A stretch of 64,000 nt of DNA from Pseudomonas sp. AB6 (GCF_034314105.1 NZ_JAVIWJ010000001.1:498501-562500), one strand, 5' to 3'. Shown: positions 25,931-36,288, counted from the first letter of the stretch. The notes: generated from the letters alone by a model not told the origin. Numbers and translations are program-made.

Positions 25931-28900
25931 ATGGCGTTCTTCACCGCAGCCAGCAAGTCTGATTTCCAGCATCAACTGCAAGCAGCACTGGCGCAGCACA
26001 TCAGTGAACAGGCACTGCCACAAGTGGCGCTGTTCGCTGAGCAATTCTTCGGCATTATTTCTCTTGATGAACTGACCCAGCGGCGGTTGTCCGACCTGGC
26101 CGGTTGCACCTTGTCTGCCTGGCGACTGCTAGAACGTTTTGAAAGTATTCATCCGCAAGTACGGGTCTATAACCCTGATTACGAGCGCCACGGCTGGCAG
26201 TCGACCCACACCGCGGTCGAGGTTCTGCATCATGATTTACCGTTCTTGGTGGACTCGGTACGCACCGAACTGAACCGTCGCGGCTACAGCATTCATACCT
26301 TGCAAACTACCGTGCTCAGCGCCCGTCGCGGCGCTGATGGCCAACTGCTGGAATTGCTGCCTAAAGGCAGCACTGGCGACGAGGTGCAGCAAGAATCATT
26401 GATGTACCTGGAAATCGATCGTTGCGCCAACTCTGCCGAAATGAATGTGCTGGCGCGTGAATTGGAACAAGTGCTGGACGAAGTTCGAATTGCGGTTGCT
26501 GATTTCGAACCGATGAAAAGCAAGATTAGCGAACTACTGGCTGGTATTGACACCCTGGAGTTCGCCATCGAAGAAGGCGAGAAATCCGAGGTCAAAGTAT
26601 TCCTGCAATGGCTGGTGGATAACCACTTCACGTTTCTCGGTTACGAGGAGTTTGAAGTCCGTAACGATCAAACCGGCGGCTACCTGGTGTACGACGAGTC
26701 TTCTTTTCTCGGTCTGACCAAGCTGCTGCGTGCCGGGCTGACGAAAGACGACCTGCACATCGAAGATTACGCAGTGAATTACCTGCAAGAGCCGATGCTG
26801 CTGTCGTTCGCCAAGGCTGCCCACCCAAGCCGTGTTCACCGCCCGGCATATCCGGACTACGTGTCGATCCGCCAGATCGACGCTACCGGTAAAGTCACTA
26901 AAGAATGCCGCTTCATGGGCTTGTACACTTCGTCGGTGTATGGCGAAAGTGTGCGTCAGATCCCTTATATCCGTCGCAAGGTAGCGGAAGTAGAGCGTCG
27001 GTCAGGTTTCGACTCCAAGGCGCACTTGGGTAAGGAGCTGACTCAGGTCGTGGAAGTGCTTCCGCGTGACGATCTGTTCCAGACCCCAGTGGACGAGCTG
27101 TTCAACACGGTGATGTCCATCGTGCAGATTCAGGAGCGCAACAAGATTCGGGTGTTCCTGCGCAAAGACCCCTACGGCCGCTTCTGCTATTGCCTGGCTT
27201 ACGTACCGCGTGATGTTTATTCCACTGAGGTTCGGCAGAAGATCCAGCAAGTGCTGATGGATCGCCTCAAAGCCAGCGATTGTGAGTTCTGGACCTTTTT
27301 CTCCGAGTCAGTCTTGGCCCGCGTGCAGCTGATCCTGCGTGTGGACCCGAAAAGTCGTCTCGACATCGATCCGCAGCAACTGGAGAACGAAGTCGTCCAG
27401 GCCTGCCGTTCGTGGCAGGACGACTATTCGAGCCTAGTGGTCGAAAGCTTCGGCGAAGCCCACGGCACCAGCGTGCTGGCAGACTTCCCGAAAGGTTTCC
27501 CGGCCGGTTACCGCGAGCGCTTTGCTGCGCACTCGGCCGTGGTCGATATGCAGCATTTGCTTAGCCTGACCGAAGCCAACCCGTTGGTGATGAGCTTTTA
27601 TCAACCGCTTGCACAAGCGGGCAAACAACAACTGCACTGCAAGCTGTATCACGCGGACACGCCGCTGGCCTTGTCCGACGTCCTGCCGATCCTTGAAAAC
27701 CTCGGCCTGCGGGTACTGGGTGAGTTCCCCTATCGTCTGCGTCGTACCAATGGCCGTGAGTTCTGGATTCACGATTTCGCCTTCACCGCTGGCGAAGGTC
27801 TGAACCTGGACATCTCGCAACTTAACGACACCCTGCAAGATGCGTTTGTACACATTGTCAGCGGCGACGCCGAAAATGATGCGTTCAACCGTTTGGTGTT
27901 GACCGCTGGTTTGCCATGGCGCGATGTCGCGTTGCTGCGGGCCTATGCGCGCTATATGAAACAAATTCGTTTGGGGTTCGATCTCGGCTACATCGCGAGC
28001 ACCCTGAATAACCACACGGAAATTGCCCGTGAGCTGACGCGGTTGTTCAAAACGCGCTTCTATCTGGCGCGCAAACTCACTGGCGATGACCTGGAAGACA
28101 AGCAACTGCGTCTGGAACAGGCGATTCTGACGGCCCTTGACGACGTTCAGGTACTCAACGAAGACCGCATCCTGCGTCGTTATCTGGATCTGATCAAAGC
28201 CACCCTGCGGACCAACTTCTACCAGCCTGACGCCAACGGCCAGAACAAGAGCTATTTCAGCTTCAAGTTCAACCCGCGTCTGATTCCTGAGCTGCCGAAA
28301 CCGGTGCCGAAATTCGAGATTTTCGTTTATTCACCAAGGGTTGAAGGCGTGCACTTGCGCTTTGGTAACGTCGCTCGTGGCGGCCTGCGTTGGTCGGACC
28401 GTGAGGAAGATTTCCGTACTGAAGTGCTGGGCCTGGTCAAAGCCCAGCAGGTGAAGAACTCGGTCATCGTGCCGGTAGGCGCCAAAGGTGGGTTTATTCC
28501 GCGTCGTCTGCCGCTGCTGGGTGGCAGCCGCGATGAGACTCAGGCCGAGGCCATCGCCTGCTACAAGATTTTTATCTCCGCGCTGTTGGACATCACCGAC
28601 AACCTTAAAGACGGTGCCTTGGTGCCGCCGCTGAATGTGGTGCGCCACGACGAGGATGACCCGTATCTGGTAGTGGCTGCCGACAAAGGCACCGCGACCT
28701 TCTCCGACATCGCCAACGGCATCGCCATCGAATACGGCTTCTGGCTAGGCGACGCTTTTGCTTCCGGTGGTTCGGCCGGTTACGACCACAAGAAGATGGG
28801 CATCACCGCCAAAGGCGCTTGGGTCGGTGTACAGCGTCACTTCCGTGAGCGCGGGATCAATTCCCAGACGGACACCATCAGCGTTATCGGCATCGGTGAC

Positions 28901-30793
28901 ATGGCCGGTGATGTGTTCGGTAACGGCTTGTTGATGTCGGAAACCGTGCAATTGGTCGCTGCGTTCAACCATATGCACATCTTCATCGATCCAAACCCGG
29001 CGCCGGCCAACAGCTTCGTCGAGCGTCAACGCTTGTTCGATCTGCCCCGTTCGTCCTGGACTGATTACGACACCAGCATCATGTCCCAAGGCGGCGGAAT
29101 CTTTGCGCGCAGCTTGAAAAGCATCCCGATCAGCCCGGAGATGAAAGCGCGTTTTGACATCAGCGCCAACAAGCTGACCCCAACCGAACTGCTGAACGCG
29201 CTGCTCAAGGCGCCAGTAGACTTGTTGTGGAACGGCGGCATCGGCACCTATGTTAAATCCAGTGAGGAAAGCCACGCCGATGTTGGCGATAAAGCCAACG
29301 ACGCCTTGCGAGTCAACGGTAACGAGCTGCGCTGCAAAGTAGTGGGCGAGGGCGGTAACCTCGGCATGACCCAGTTGGGTCGCGTCGAGTTCGGCCTCAA
29401 CGGCGGCGGCTCCAACACCGACTTCATCGACAACGCCGGTGGCGTAGACTGCTCTGACCACGAAGTAAACATCAAGATCCTGCTCAACGAAGTGGTGCAG
29501 GCGGGCGATATGACTGAAAAGCAGCGCAATCATCTGCTTGAAAGCATGACCGACGAAGTGGGCCACTTGGTGTTGGGTAACAACTATAAGCAGACTCAGG
29601 CATTGTCCCTGGCTGCCCGTCGTGCTTACGAGCGGATCGCGGAATACAAGCGCTTGATGAACGATTTGGAAGCGCGGGGCAAGCTTGACCGCGCCATCGA
29701 GTTCCTCCCGGCTGAAGAACAACTTGCTGAACGTATTGCGTCAGGCCATGGTTTGACCCGGCCTGAGCTGTCGGTGCTGATTTCATATAGCAAAATCGAT
29801 CTCAAAGAAGCATTGCTTGAGTCTCGAGTGCCGGATGATGACTACCTCGTTCGTGACATGGAAACGGCCTTCCCGCCGTCCCTGGCCGCGAAATTCTCTG
29901 AGGCCATGCGTCGTCACCGATTGAAGCGTGAAATCGTCAGCACCCAGATCGCCAATGACCTGGTTAACCACATGGGCATCACCTTCGTGCAGCGGCTTAA
30001 AGAGTCCACCGGCATGAGCGCTGCTAATGTAGCGGGTGCATACGTGATCGTGCGGGACATCTTCCACCTGCCGCACTGGTTCCGTCAGATCGAGGCGTTG
30101 GACACTAAGGTTCCAGCTGAAATCCAATTGGCGCTGATGGATGAGCTGATGCGTCTGGGCCGTCGTGCCACGCGCTGGTTCCTGCGCAGCCGTCGCAACG
30201 AACTGGACGCCGGTCGCGATGTTGCACACTTTGGTCCGCACATCGCGACATTGGGTCTGAAACTCGACGAGTTGTTGGAAGGCCCGACCCGTGACGTCTG
30301 GATGAGTCGCTATCAGGCGTATGTCGAAGCCGGTGTTCCAGAATTACTGGCGCGCATGGTTGCCGGCACCAGTCACCTTTACACGCTGTTGCCAATCATC
30401 GAAGCGTCGGACGTCACGGGGCAGAATGCTGCCGATGTGGCTAAGGCTTACTTCGCCGTGGGCAGCTCGCTGGACGTGACTTGGTACCTGCAACAGATCA
30501 GTAACTTGCCGGTGGAAAACAACTGGCAAGCGTTGGCCCGCGAAGCCTTCCGTGACGATATCGACTGGCAGCAACGGGCGATTACCGTATCGGTCCTGCA
30601 ACAGCCTAACGCTCCGGCAGAGATCGAAGCGCGTCTGGATGCGTGGCTTGAACAGCACATGCCGATGGTTGATCGCTGGCGTGCCATGCTGGTCGAGCTG
30701 CGTGCAGCCAGCGGGACCGACTACGCAATGTATGCCGTGGCCAACCGCGAGTTGCTGGACTTGGCTATGAGTGGGCAGACCAGCGTGGTGTGA
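25931..30793 (+). CDS. gdhB: NAD-specific glutamate dehydrogenase, large (180 kDa) type
   Basis: A 1620-residue catabolic glutamate dehydrogenase, the same length as P. aeruginosa GdhB. It oxidises glutamate to 2-oxoglutarate and ammonium with NAD and serves amino-acid (arginine/histidine) use. The N-terminal third holds ACT-like regulatory modules; the catalytic core follows at about 790-1200. Core motifs include VARGGLRWSDREEDFRTEVLGL, VPVGAKGGFIPR with the catalytic lysine, and the nucleotide-binding GIGDMAGDVFGNG. A helical C-terminal region of about 400 residues ends the protein. The start at MAFFTAASKSDFQ is chosen by family match and a GGAG nine bases upstream; the frame is open 96 bases further. 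A strong terminator follows at 30821. Confidence 0.95.
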   Translation: MAFFTAASKSDFQHQLQAALAQHISEQALPQVALFAEQFFGIISLDELTQRRLSDLAGCTLSAWRLLERFESIHPQVRVYNPDYERHGWQSTHTAVEVLHHDLPFLVDSVRTELNRRGYSIHTLQTTVLSARRGADGQLLELLPKGSTGDEVQQESLMYLEIDRCANSAEMNVLARELEQVLDEVRIAVADFEPMKSKISELLAGIDTLEFAIEEGEKSEVKVFLQWLVDNHFTFLGYEEFEVRNDQTGGYLVYDESSFLGLTKLLRAGLTKDDLHIEDYAVNYLQEPMLLSFAKAAHPSRVHRPAYPDYVSIRQIDATGKVTKECRFMGLYTSSVYGESVRQIPYIRRKVAEVERRSGFDSKAHLGKELTQVVEVLPRDDLFQTPVDELFNTVMSIVQIQERNKIRVFLRKDPYGRFCYCLAYVPRDVYSTEVRQKIQQVLMDRLKASDCEFWTFFSESVLARVQLILRVDPKSRLDIDPQQLENEVVQACRSWQDDYSSLVVESFGEAHGTSVLADFPKGFPAGYRERFAAHSAVVDMQHLLSLTEANPLVMSFYQPLAQAGKQQLHCKLYHADTPLALSDVLPILENLGLRVLGEFPYRLRRTNGREFWIHDFAFTAGEGLNLDISQLNDTLQDAFVHIVSGDAENDAFNRLVLTAGLPWRDVALLRAYARYMKQIRLGFDLGYIASTLNNHTEIARELTRLFKTRFYLARKLTGDDLEDKQLRLEQAILTALDDVQVLNEDRILRRYLDLIKATLRTNFYQPDANGQNKSYFSFKFNPRLIPELPKPVPKFEIFVYSPRVEGVHLRFGNVARGGLRWSDREEDFRTEVLGLVKAQQVKNSVIVPVGAKGGFIPRRLPLLGGSRDETQAEAIACYKIFISALLDITDNLKDGALVPPLNVVRHDEDDPYLVVAADKGTATFSDIANGIAIEYGFWLGDAFASGGSAGYDHKKMGITAKGAWVGVQRHFRERGINSQTDTISVIGIGDMAGDVFGNGLLMSETVQLVAAFNHMHIFIDPNPAPANSFVERQRLFDLPRSSWTDYDTSIMSQGGGIFARSLKSIPISPEMKARFDISANKLTPTELLNALLKAPVDLLWNGGIGTYVKSSEESHADVGDKANDALRVNGNELRCKVVGEGGNLGMTQLGRVEFGLNGGGSNTDFIDNAGGVDCSDHEVNIKILLNEVVQAGDMTEKQRNHLLESMTDEVGHLVLGNNYKQTQALSLAARRAYERIAEYKRLMNDLEARGKLDRAIEFLPAEEQLAERIASGHGLTRPELSVLISYSKIDLKEALLESRVPDDDYLVRDMETAFPPSLAAKFSEAMRRHRLKREIVSTQIANDLVNHMGITFVQRLKESTGMSAANVAGAYVIVRDIFHLPHWFRQIEALDTKVPAEIQLALMDELMRLGRRATRWFLRSRRNELDAGRDVAHFGPHIATLGLKLDELLEGPTRDVWMSRYQAYVEAGVPELLARMVAGTSHLYTLLPIIEASDVTGQNAADVAKAYFAVGSSLDVTWYLQQISNLPVENNWQALAREAFRDDIDWQQRAITVSVLQQPNAPAEIEARLDAWLEQHMPMVDRWRAMLVELRAASGTDYAMYAVANRELLDLAMSGQTSVV

Positions 30794-30820
30794 TGTTTGA
30801 GTTGAAGCGGTAAATCCAAA

Positions 30821-30850
30821 GCCCTGCATCGAGAGAGATGCGGGGCTTTT
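30821..30850 (+). terminator. Rho-independent terminator of gdhB
   Basis: GCCCTGCATC-GAGAGA-GATGCGGGGC stem (one G-T pair) followed by TTTTTT, 27 bases after the gdhB stop. Confidence 0.85.
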
Positions 30851-30860
30851 TTATGATCTG

Positions 30861-30940
30861 GAGCCAACTTGTTGGCAAGGCAAGCCACGCAGTACATTTT
30901 GAGCATTGTGTAGCTGCTTATATCGCCAACAAGTTGGCCC
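30861..30940. repeat. Inverted pair of a second palindromic repeat family
   Basis: GAGCCAACTTGTTGGCAAGGC at 30861-30881 and TATCGCCAACAAGTTGGCCC at 30921-30940 are inverted copies of a GCCAACTTGTTGGC palindrome. The same core recurs at 41295-41366. It differs from the GAATTCGCTCCCAC-type REP. It sits between the convergent gdhB and acnB genes. Confidence 0.65.
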
Positions 30941-30964
30941 AGATAAATTAAATATCCAGGCCAT

Positions 30965-30996
30965 AAAAAACCCCATCGCGTGGGATGGGGTTTTTT
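30965..30996. terminator. Bidirectional terminator between gdhB and acnB
   Basis: AAAAAACCCCATC-GCGTG-GGATGGGGTTTTTT: a strong stem flanked by A6 and T6, so it works on both strands. On the minus strand it ends acnB, whose stop is 16 bases away. Confidence 0.9.
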
Positions 30997-31011
30997 CAAC
31001 GCTGTGTTTCT

Positions 31012-33612
31012 TTACGCTTGAATAACCGGGATGTTGGCATTGGCTGCCGACTCACGGAATTCTGCGATTTGATCGAAGCTCAGGTAGCGGTAAACGTCCG
31101 CTGCCATGGTGTCGATTTCTTTCGCGTAGGCCATGTACTCTTCGACGGTCGGCAGGCGACCGAGGATCGATGCTACGGACGCCAACTCGGCCGAGGCCAG
31201 GTAAACGTTCGCGCCATCGCCAAGGCGGTTCGGGAAGTTACGGGTTGAGGTCGAGACCACGGTGGAGTTTGGTTCAACGCGAGCCTGGTTACCCATGCAC
31301 AGCGAGCAGCCCGGCATTTCCATGCGCGCGCCAGCTTTGCCGTAGATGCCGTAGTAACCTTCTTCGGTCAACTGGTGAGCGTCCATTTTGGTCGGCGGCG
31401 ACAGCCACAGACGGGTTGGAAGCTGACCTTTAACCTTGTCCAGCAATTTGCCGGCAGCGCGGAAGTGACCAATGTTGGTCATGCACGAGCCGATGAACAC
31501 TTCGTCGATCTTCTCGCCAGCAACGCTGGAAAGCAGACGGGCGTCGTCCGGGTCGTTTGGCGCGCAGAGCACAGGCTCTTTGATTTCGTCGAGGTTGATT
31601 TCGATGGTTTCGGCGTATTCGGCGTCAGCATCGGCAACCATCAACTCAGGGTTGGCAACCCAGGCTTCCATCGCTTGAGCGCGACGTTCCAGAGTCCGTG
31701 CATCGCCGTAGCCTTCGCCGATCATCCAGCGCAGCAGGGTGATGTTGGAGTTCAGGTACTCGGTGATCGACTCTTTGGACAGCTTGATGGTGCAACCGGC
31801 AGCAGAGCGTTCGGCCGAGGCGTCGGACAGCTCGAAAGCCTGTTCGATGCTCAGGTTGTCGAGGCCTTCGATTTCCAGGATGCGACCGGAGAACGCGTTC
31901 TTCTTGCCTTTCTTCTCTACGGTCAACAGGCCAGCCTGGATCGCGTAGTAAGGAATGGCATGAACCAAGTCGCGCAGAGTAACGCCCGGCTGCATTTTGC
32001 CTTTGAAGCGAACCAGGATCGATTCCGGCATGTCCAGTGGCATAACACCCGTGGCAGCAGCAAACGCGACCAGACCGGAACCTGCTGGGAACGAAATGCC
32101 CATTGGGAAGCGGGTGTGGGAGTCACCACCGGTACCGACAGTGTCCGGCAGCAGCATGCGGTTCAGCCAGCTGTGGATGATGCCATCGCCCGGACGCAGG
32201 GAAACGCCGCCGCGGGTCATGATGAAATCAGGCAGCGTGTGGTGAGTCTGCACGTCGATCGGCTTTGGATACGCCGCGGTGTGGCAGAACGACTGCATGA
32301 CCAGGTCGGTAGAGAAACCCAGGCAAGCCAAGTCTTTCAGCTCGTCGCGGGTCATCGGCCCCGTGGTGTCCTGGGAGCCGACGGTGGTCATTTTCGGTTC
32401 GCAGTACGTGCCTGGACGGATGCCGGGAACGCCGCACGCCTTGCCGACCATTTTCTGCGCCAAGGTGAAACCCTTGGTGCTGGCAATCGGTGGCTCAGGC
32501 AGCTTGAACAGAGTTGAAGGAGGCAGACCCAGTTCGGTACGGGCTTTCTCGGTCAAACCACGGCCGATGATCAGCGGAATACGGCCGCCAGCGCGAACTT
32601 CGTCCAACAGCACTGGGGTCTTCATTTCGAAGGTGGCCAGGACTTCTTCGCTGTCGTGCTTGGTGACTTTACCGGCGTATGGGTAAACGTCGATCACGTC
32701 GCCCATGTTCATGTGCGTCACATCGAATTCGATCGGCAATGCGCCGGCGTCTTCCATGGTGTTGTAGAAAATGGGAGCAATTTTGTTGCCGAAGCAGAAA
32801 CCGCCAGCGCGCTTGTTCGGCACGTTTGGGACGTCGTCGCCGAAGAACCACAACACGGAGTTGGTGGCTGACTTACGCGACGAACCGGTACCGACCACAT
32901 CACCGACGTAGGCAATAGGGAAGCCTTCGCCGCGCATGCGCTCGATTTGCTTCATCGGGCCGATGGCGCCTTGTTGATCCGGCTCAATACCGTCACGGGC
33001 CATTTTCAGCATGGCGAGTGCGTGCAGCGGGATGTCCGGGCGGGACCAGGCATCAGGCGCTGGGGACAGGTCATCAGTGTTGGTTTCGCCGGTGACCTTG
33101 AACACGCGCAGGCTGATTTTATCGGCCAGGGTAGGGCGATTCTGGAACCATTCGCCGTCAGCCCATGATTTCAGGACTTCCTGGGCGTGAACGTTGCCGT
33201 TCTTGGCTTTCTCAGCCACGTCGTGGAACGCGTCGAACATCAGCAGGGTGTGCTTGAGTGCTTTGGCAGACTCGGGCGCCAACACGGCATCGTCCAGCAG
33301 GTCAACCAAGGTGACGATGTTGTAGCCACCTTGCATGGTGCCCAACAGTTTAACGGCGTGTTTTTTGTCAATCAGCGGGGAGGTGACTTCGCCTTTCGCC
33401 AGAGCGGACAGGAAGCCGGCCTTGACGTAAGCGGCTTCATCAACGCCTGGTGGAACGCGATTGGTGATCAGGTCGAGAAGAAAGGCTTCTTCGCCAGCCG
33501 GAGGGGTCTTCAGCAGCTCGATCAAGCCTGCGGTTTGTTCGGCGTTAAGCGGCTGGGGCACGATGCCCAGAGCGGCGCGCTCTTCGATGTGTTTACGGTA
33601 GGCTTCAAGCAC
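31012..33612 (-). CDS. acnB: Bifunctional aconitate hydratase 2 / 2-methylisocitrate dehydratase
   Basis: The 866-residue TCA-cycle aconitase B, interconverting citrate and isocitrate with a [4Fe-4S] cluster. The AcnB order is visible: an N-terminal HEAT-like helical domain ([22 protein letters not shown]), a swivel domain ([19 protein letters not shown]), then the core. Cluster cysteines lie in [10 protein letters not shown] and [15 protein letters not shown] start it at the GTG at 33612 (VLEAYRK), which has GAGGG nine bases upstream and gives the family length; the longer open frame is not conserved sequence. It is monocistronic, with a bidirectional terminator downstream and an unusual nested inverted repeat 120 bases upstream. 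Confidence 0.95.
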   Translation of the reverse strand: MLEAYRKHIEERAALGIVPQPLNAEQTAGLIELLKTPPAGEEAFLLDLITNRVPPGVDEAAYVKAGFLSALAKGEVTSPLIDKKHAVKLLGTMQGGYNIVTLVDLLDDAVLAPESAKALKHTLLMFDAFHDVAEKAKNGNVHAQEVLKSWADGEWFQNRPTLADKISLRVFKVTGETNTDDLSPAPDAWSRPDIPLHALAMLKMARDGIEPDQQGAIGPMKQIERMRGEGFPIAYVGDVVGTGSSRKSATNSVLWFFGDDVPNVPNKRAGGFCFGNKIAPIFYNTMEDAGALPIEFDVTHMNMGDVIDVYPYAGKVTKHDSEEVLATFEMKTPVLLDEVRAGGRIPLIIGRGLTEKARTELGLPPSTLFKLPEPPIASTKGFTLAQKMVGKACGVPGIRPGTYCEPKMTTVGSQDTTGPMTRDELKDLACLGFSTDLVMQSFCHTAAYPKPIDVQTHHTLPDFIMTRGGVSLRPGDGIIHSWLNRMLLPDTVGTGGDSHTRFPMGISFPAGSGLVAFAAATGVMPLDMPESILVRFKGKMQPGVTLRDLVHAIPYYAIQAGLLTVEKKGKKNAFSGRILEIEGLDNLSIEQAFELSDASAERSAAGCTIKLSKESITEYLNSNITLLRWMIGEGYGDARTLERRAQAMEAWVANPELMVADADAEYAETIEINLDEIKEPVLCAPNDPDDARLLSSVAGEKIDEVFIGSCMTNIGHFRAAGKLLDKVKGQLPTRLWLSPPTKMDAHQLTEEGYYGIYGKAGARMEMPGCSLCMGNQARVEPNSTVVSTSTRNFPNRLGDGANVYLASAELASVASILGRLPTVEEYMAYAKEIDTMAADVYRYLSFDQIAEFRESAANANIPVIQA

Positions 33613-33730
33613 AGTTATTACCCTCATCAGTGGTCCCAAATGGGTGTCCGGGACGCTCATCCAGAAATAACTCGCACCCTGCATAACGAAGCTTTTGAGC
33701 CCCTTGGTCAGAGAAACGGTTATTCCTTAC

Positions 33731-33867
33731 AGAAGCTGTTTTCAAAGTTTGACGCCTGCAGGACGGCTGATGAGTGTCGACTCAGGGGATTTTACGAGGA
33801 ATTCCTGGGTCGACACCGGACTGCGGGGTTACTTAACTGTGCTCGTGACGCTTTGAAAACAGCTTCT
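33731..33867. repeat. Nested inverted repeat between acnB and the DUF1289 gene
   Basis: Outer arms AGAAGCTGTTTTCAAAG (33731-33747) and CTTTGAAAACAGCTTCT (33851-33867) are perfect 17-bp complements. Inside is a second stem, GTGTCGAC (33774-33781) with GTCGACAC (33809-33816). The element lies in the 401-base divergent gap between acnB (33612) and the DUF1289 gene (34014). The gap must also hold both promoters. It could be a miniature transposable element or a structured RNA. Confidence 0.6.
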
Positions 33868-34013
33868 AACGGACATTGGCGCCTTAAAAGGCTCGCTGAT
33901 TCTACGGCAAAAATTGCCTAAAAGTAAGTTAACCCCACCACGTTCAGGGGTGACCCTCGTTAGACAAAGGGCTAACATGCTGGCCTGTTTCGCCTGTCGT
34001 AGCCTTGTTTCCT

Positions 34014-34484
34014 ATGTCCAATCAAACCATCAAAACCCCTTGCGTCGGCCTCTGTTCCACTGTTTATGGGGATCTGGTGTGCCGTGGCTGTAAGCGCTTT
34101 CACCATGAAGTGATCAATTGGAATGGTTACAACGAAGACGAAAAACGCGCGGTCTGGTTGCGTCTGGAACAACTGCTGGTGCAGGTCATGGCAGGCAAGC
34201 TTCAGGTTTTCGACGCTGCCAAGCTGCGCCTGCAATTGGAACAGCGAAAAATCCGCTTCGTGCCAAATCAGTCGGTGTATTGCTGGGCGTACCAGTTAAT
34301 TGCTCGCGGAGCGCGGGTGATTACCCAGCTTGATGCGTATGGTGTGGTTCTGATGCCAGAGTTTCGCGACTGGAGCCTTCCAGATCTGCGGGATGCCATT
34401 GATCGCGAGTTTTTCCTGTTGTCTGAAGCCCATTACGAACGTTACATCGCGCCGGGGTTTTTGAAGGATACGTTTGGCGGTTAA
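34014..34484 (+). CDS. DUF1289 domain protein
   Basis: A 156-residue cytoplasmic protein. The N-terminal 45 residues are the DUF1289 cysteine motif, TPCVGLCSTVYGDLVCRGCKRF, four cysteines spaced as in a small metal- or Fe-S-binding knuckle. The remainder (helical, with VWLRLEQLLVQVMAGK and a C-terminal GVVLMPEFRDWSLPDLRDAIDREFF) is conserved in Pseudomonas but uncharacterised. The ATG at 34014 is taken as the start; a TTG three codons earlier is less likely. It diverges from acnB. No function is proposed. Confidence 0.8.
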   Translation: MSNQTIKTPCVGLCSTVYGDLVCRGCKRFHHEVINWNGYNEDEKRAVWLRLEQLLVQVMAGKLQVFDAAKLRLQLEQRKIRFVPNQSVYCWAYQLIARGARVITQLDAYGVVLMPEFRDWSLPDLRDAIDREFFLLSEAHYERYIAPGFLKDTFGG

Positions 34485-34492
34485 GCGGTGGT

Positions 34493-34572
34493 GCGGCTTT
34501 CCCGAATAAATTCGGTCCCACAGAATGAACTGCGCATTACCCGGCGGGAGCGAACTTGTTCGCGAAGGCGCC
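34493..34572. repeat. REP-type inverted pair
   Basis: CCCGAATAAATTCGGTCCCAC on the left and CGGGAGCGAACTTGTTCGCGAAGGCGCC on the right. They lie between the convergent DUF1289 and universal-stress genes. Confidence 0.65.
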
Positions 34573-34592
34573 ATCGCAGGCACCGCATCAAA

Positions 34593-35444
34593 TCAGCCGT
34601 TGACGGCCAATTCTTCCAAATGCGCAATAACCTCTTCGGTTTTCAGCACCAGCACATCACTTTCCAGCGAATCCAGAATCACTTCAGCGGTGTTGCCGAT
34701 CAATGCGCCTGAAATCCCGGTACGTCCCACGGTGCCAATGATGGTGACTGCGGCATTAAGGGTGTGCGCCGTGTGCGGAATGAGCACGTCGGCTGGACCT
34801 TCTGCAATGTGCAAATGGCTGTCGTCAACGTCGAACTCGGTCTGAAACGCCAAGCATTGCTCTTGGTAACGCGCTTCGATGTGCAGGGCTGGATCTACCG
34901 CCGTGAGTAAGGGCGAGGGGTGAGCCGCAATGACGTGCAACTGCCCCTTGGTCATTGCAGCAATTTCAAAGCCGTAATCCACGATGCTGAAGTGCAGCGC
35001 CCGGTGTTCATCGTCAGTGTTACCCACATCCACCGCTGCTAAAATGACGCCGCCGGTCCACGAGGTCGCGGTCTTGACCATCAACACTGCGCTGGGACAC
35101 TTGCGCAGCAGTTTCCAATCGTCGGGTGTCAGCAAGGCTTTTTTCAGGGGGTTGTCCGCAAAGTGCTGCTTGATCACCAAGCCGCAGTTTTCTGCTTGTT
35201 GCACATCAATGATGGTTTGATGCGTGCTGTCATTCCAAGCTTGCTGGGCAGTGGCGTTGAAGTCAGCTCTGAGCAAGTCTTCCTTCAGCTCTTCGAGCAG
35301 CAGCGAGTGATCGTGTTTTTTGTCGCAGATCAGCAGGTGCAGGTGCGCTTGGGTCACGCACGCGATCAGCTTGGCTCGGGTGAGGGCCAGGCTCTGGGCG
35401 TCATGAGGTTCGATTATCACAAGAATGCTGCGAACGGCTTGCAT
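34593..35444 (-). CDS. Tandem universal stress protein (UspE-like)
   Basis: A 283-residue cytoplasmic protein made of two Usp domains (about 1-140 and 150-283). The first lacks the nucleotide loop. The second has the ATP-binding type motif GTVGRTGISGALIGNTAE. This tandem arrangement resembles UspE. Such proteins are induced by stasis, anaerobiosis or oxidative stress, and their partners are mostly unknown. It is monocistronic and converges on the DUF1289 gene. Confidence 0.83.
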   Translation of the reverse strand: MQAVRSILVIIEPHDAQSLALTRAKLIACVTQAHLHLLICDKKHDHSLLLEELKEDLLRADFNATAQQAWNDSTHQTIIDVQQAENCGLVIKQHFADNPLKKALLTPDDWKLLRKCPSAVLMVKTATSWTGGVILAAVDVGNTDDEHRALHFSIVDYGFEIAAMTKGQLHVIAAHPSPLLTAVDPALHIEARYQEQCLAFQTEFDVDDSHLHIAEGPADVLIPHTAHTLNAAVTIIGTVGRTGISGALIGNTAEVILDSLESDVLVLKTEEVIAHLEELAVNG

Positions 35445-35604
35445 GGGAGAGAGCCTCGGCCGATGGCGGTAGTCACAACTATAGTTGCAGTCTGCTCACT
35501 CGGTCGTTGATTCAGATCAGGACAAATCCGCTACCTGGCGCTGTTTCATTCCCACGGCCCTCGTATAATGCTGCGCCTTGCCCACCCTGGCCGACTGTGA
35601 ACCT

Positions 35605-36279
35605 ATGCAACTGAATCCAGCAATCGACGCTCCGCTTTCTGCCGCCAAGGTCCAACGGGCTTGCGTGATGCCTGAAATCCATGAGTTCCTTGGCTGCAAA
35701 ACCCCTGACGCGTGGGTTGAAGCCGCGCTGGCTGATCAACCGACGATGCTACTCGATCACAAAAATTGTGAATTCAAAGCCGCCAGCACCGCCATGAGCA
35801 TGATCGCTAAATACGGTGCATACACCGACATGGTCCTGATGATGTCGCGGCTGGCACGGGAAGAGTTGGTGCACCATGAGCAAGTCGTGCGCTTGATGAA
35901 AAAGCGCAAGGTCGATTGGCGCCCGCTGTCCGCTAGCCGTTACGCGTCGGGCCTTCGATCTGCCGTGCGCAGCCATGAGCCAGTCAAGCTCAGCGATACG
36001 TTAGTGGTGGGCGCGTTCATCGAAGCGCGCAGTTGCGAACGCTTTGAGAAGCTGGTGCCACATCTGGATGAAGAACTGGGCGCCTTTTATCACGGCTTGC
36101 TCAACAGCGAAGCGCGGCATTATCAGGGTTACCTGAAGTTGGCCTACCAGTATGGCGATGCCGCCGATGTAGCACAGACCATCGAAAGGGTCCGGGTGCT
36201 GGAAGCCAGCCTGATCGACAGCCCTGATGTCGAGTTCCGGTTTCACAGTGGTGTCCCGCAAAACCTGGCCCAGCGCTAA
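35605..36279 (+). CDS. miaE: tRNA-(ms2io6A)-hydroxylase MiaE
   Basis: Diiron monooxygenase of about 224 residues that hydroxylates 2-methylthio-N6-isopentenyladenosine at tRNA position 37. The ferritin-like four-helix bundle carries the iron ligands in DHKNCEFKAAS, REELVHHEQV, AFIEARSCERFE and NSEARHYQGY. The start is uncertain: the ATG at 35605 gives MQLNPAIDAP, while homologues match well only from MPEIHEFLGC (ATG at 35668). Neither has a clear ribosome site. A CCGCTGAAC/GTTCAGCGG hairpin follows the stop. Confidence 0.88.
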   Translation: MQLNPAIDAPLSAAKVQRACVMPEIHEFLGCKTPDAWVEAALADQPTMLLDHKNCEFKAASTAMSMIAKYGAYTDMVLMMSRLAREELVHHEQVVRLMKKRKVDWRPLSASRYASGLRSAVRSHEPVKLSDTLVVGAFIEARSCERFEKLVPHLDEELGAFYHGLLNSEARHYQGYLKLAYQYGDAADVAQTIERVRVLEASLIDSPDVEFRFHSGVPQNLAQR

Positions 36280-36288
36280 AAAGCCGCG

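Noticed and set aside
28745..29722. Long antisense open frame (325 codons) inside gdhB
   Set aside because: It is a mirror of the GC-rich third-position bias of gdhB; the sense frame is a fully conserved enzyme.
31375..32517. 380-codon open frame antisense to acnB
   Set aside because: Shadow frame over conserved aconitase sequence, with no ribosome site and no domain pattern.
33613..33684. N-terminal extension of acnB to 33684
   Set aside because: The conserved protein begins at VLEAYRK with a GAGGG site; the extension lies in the leader.
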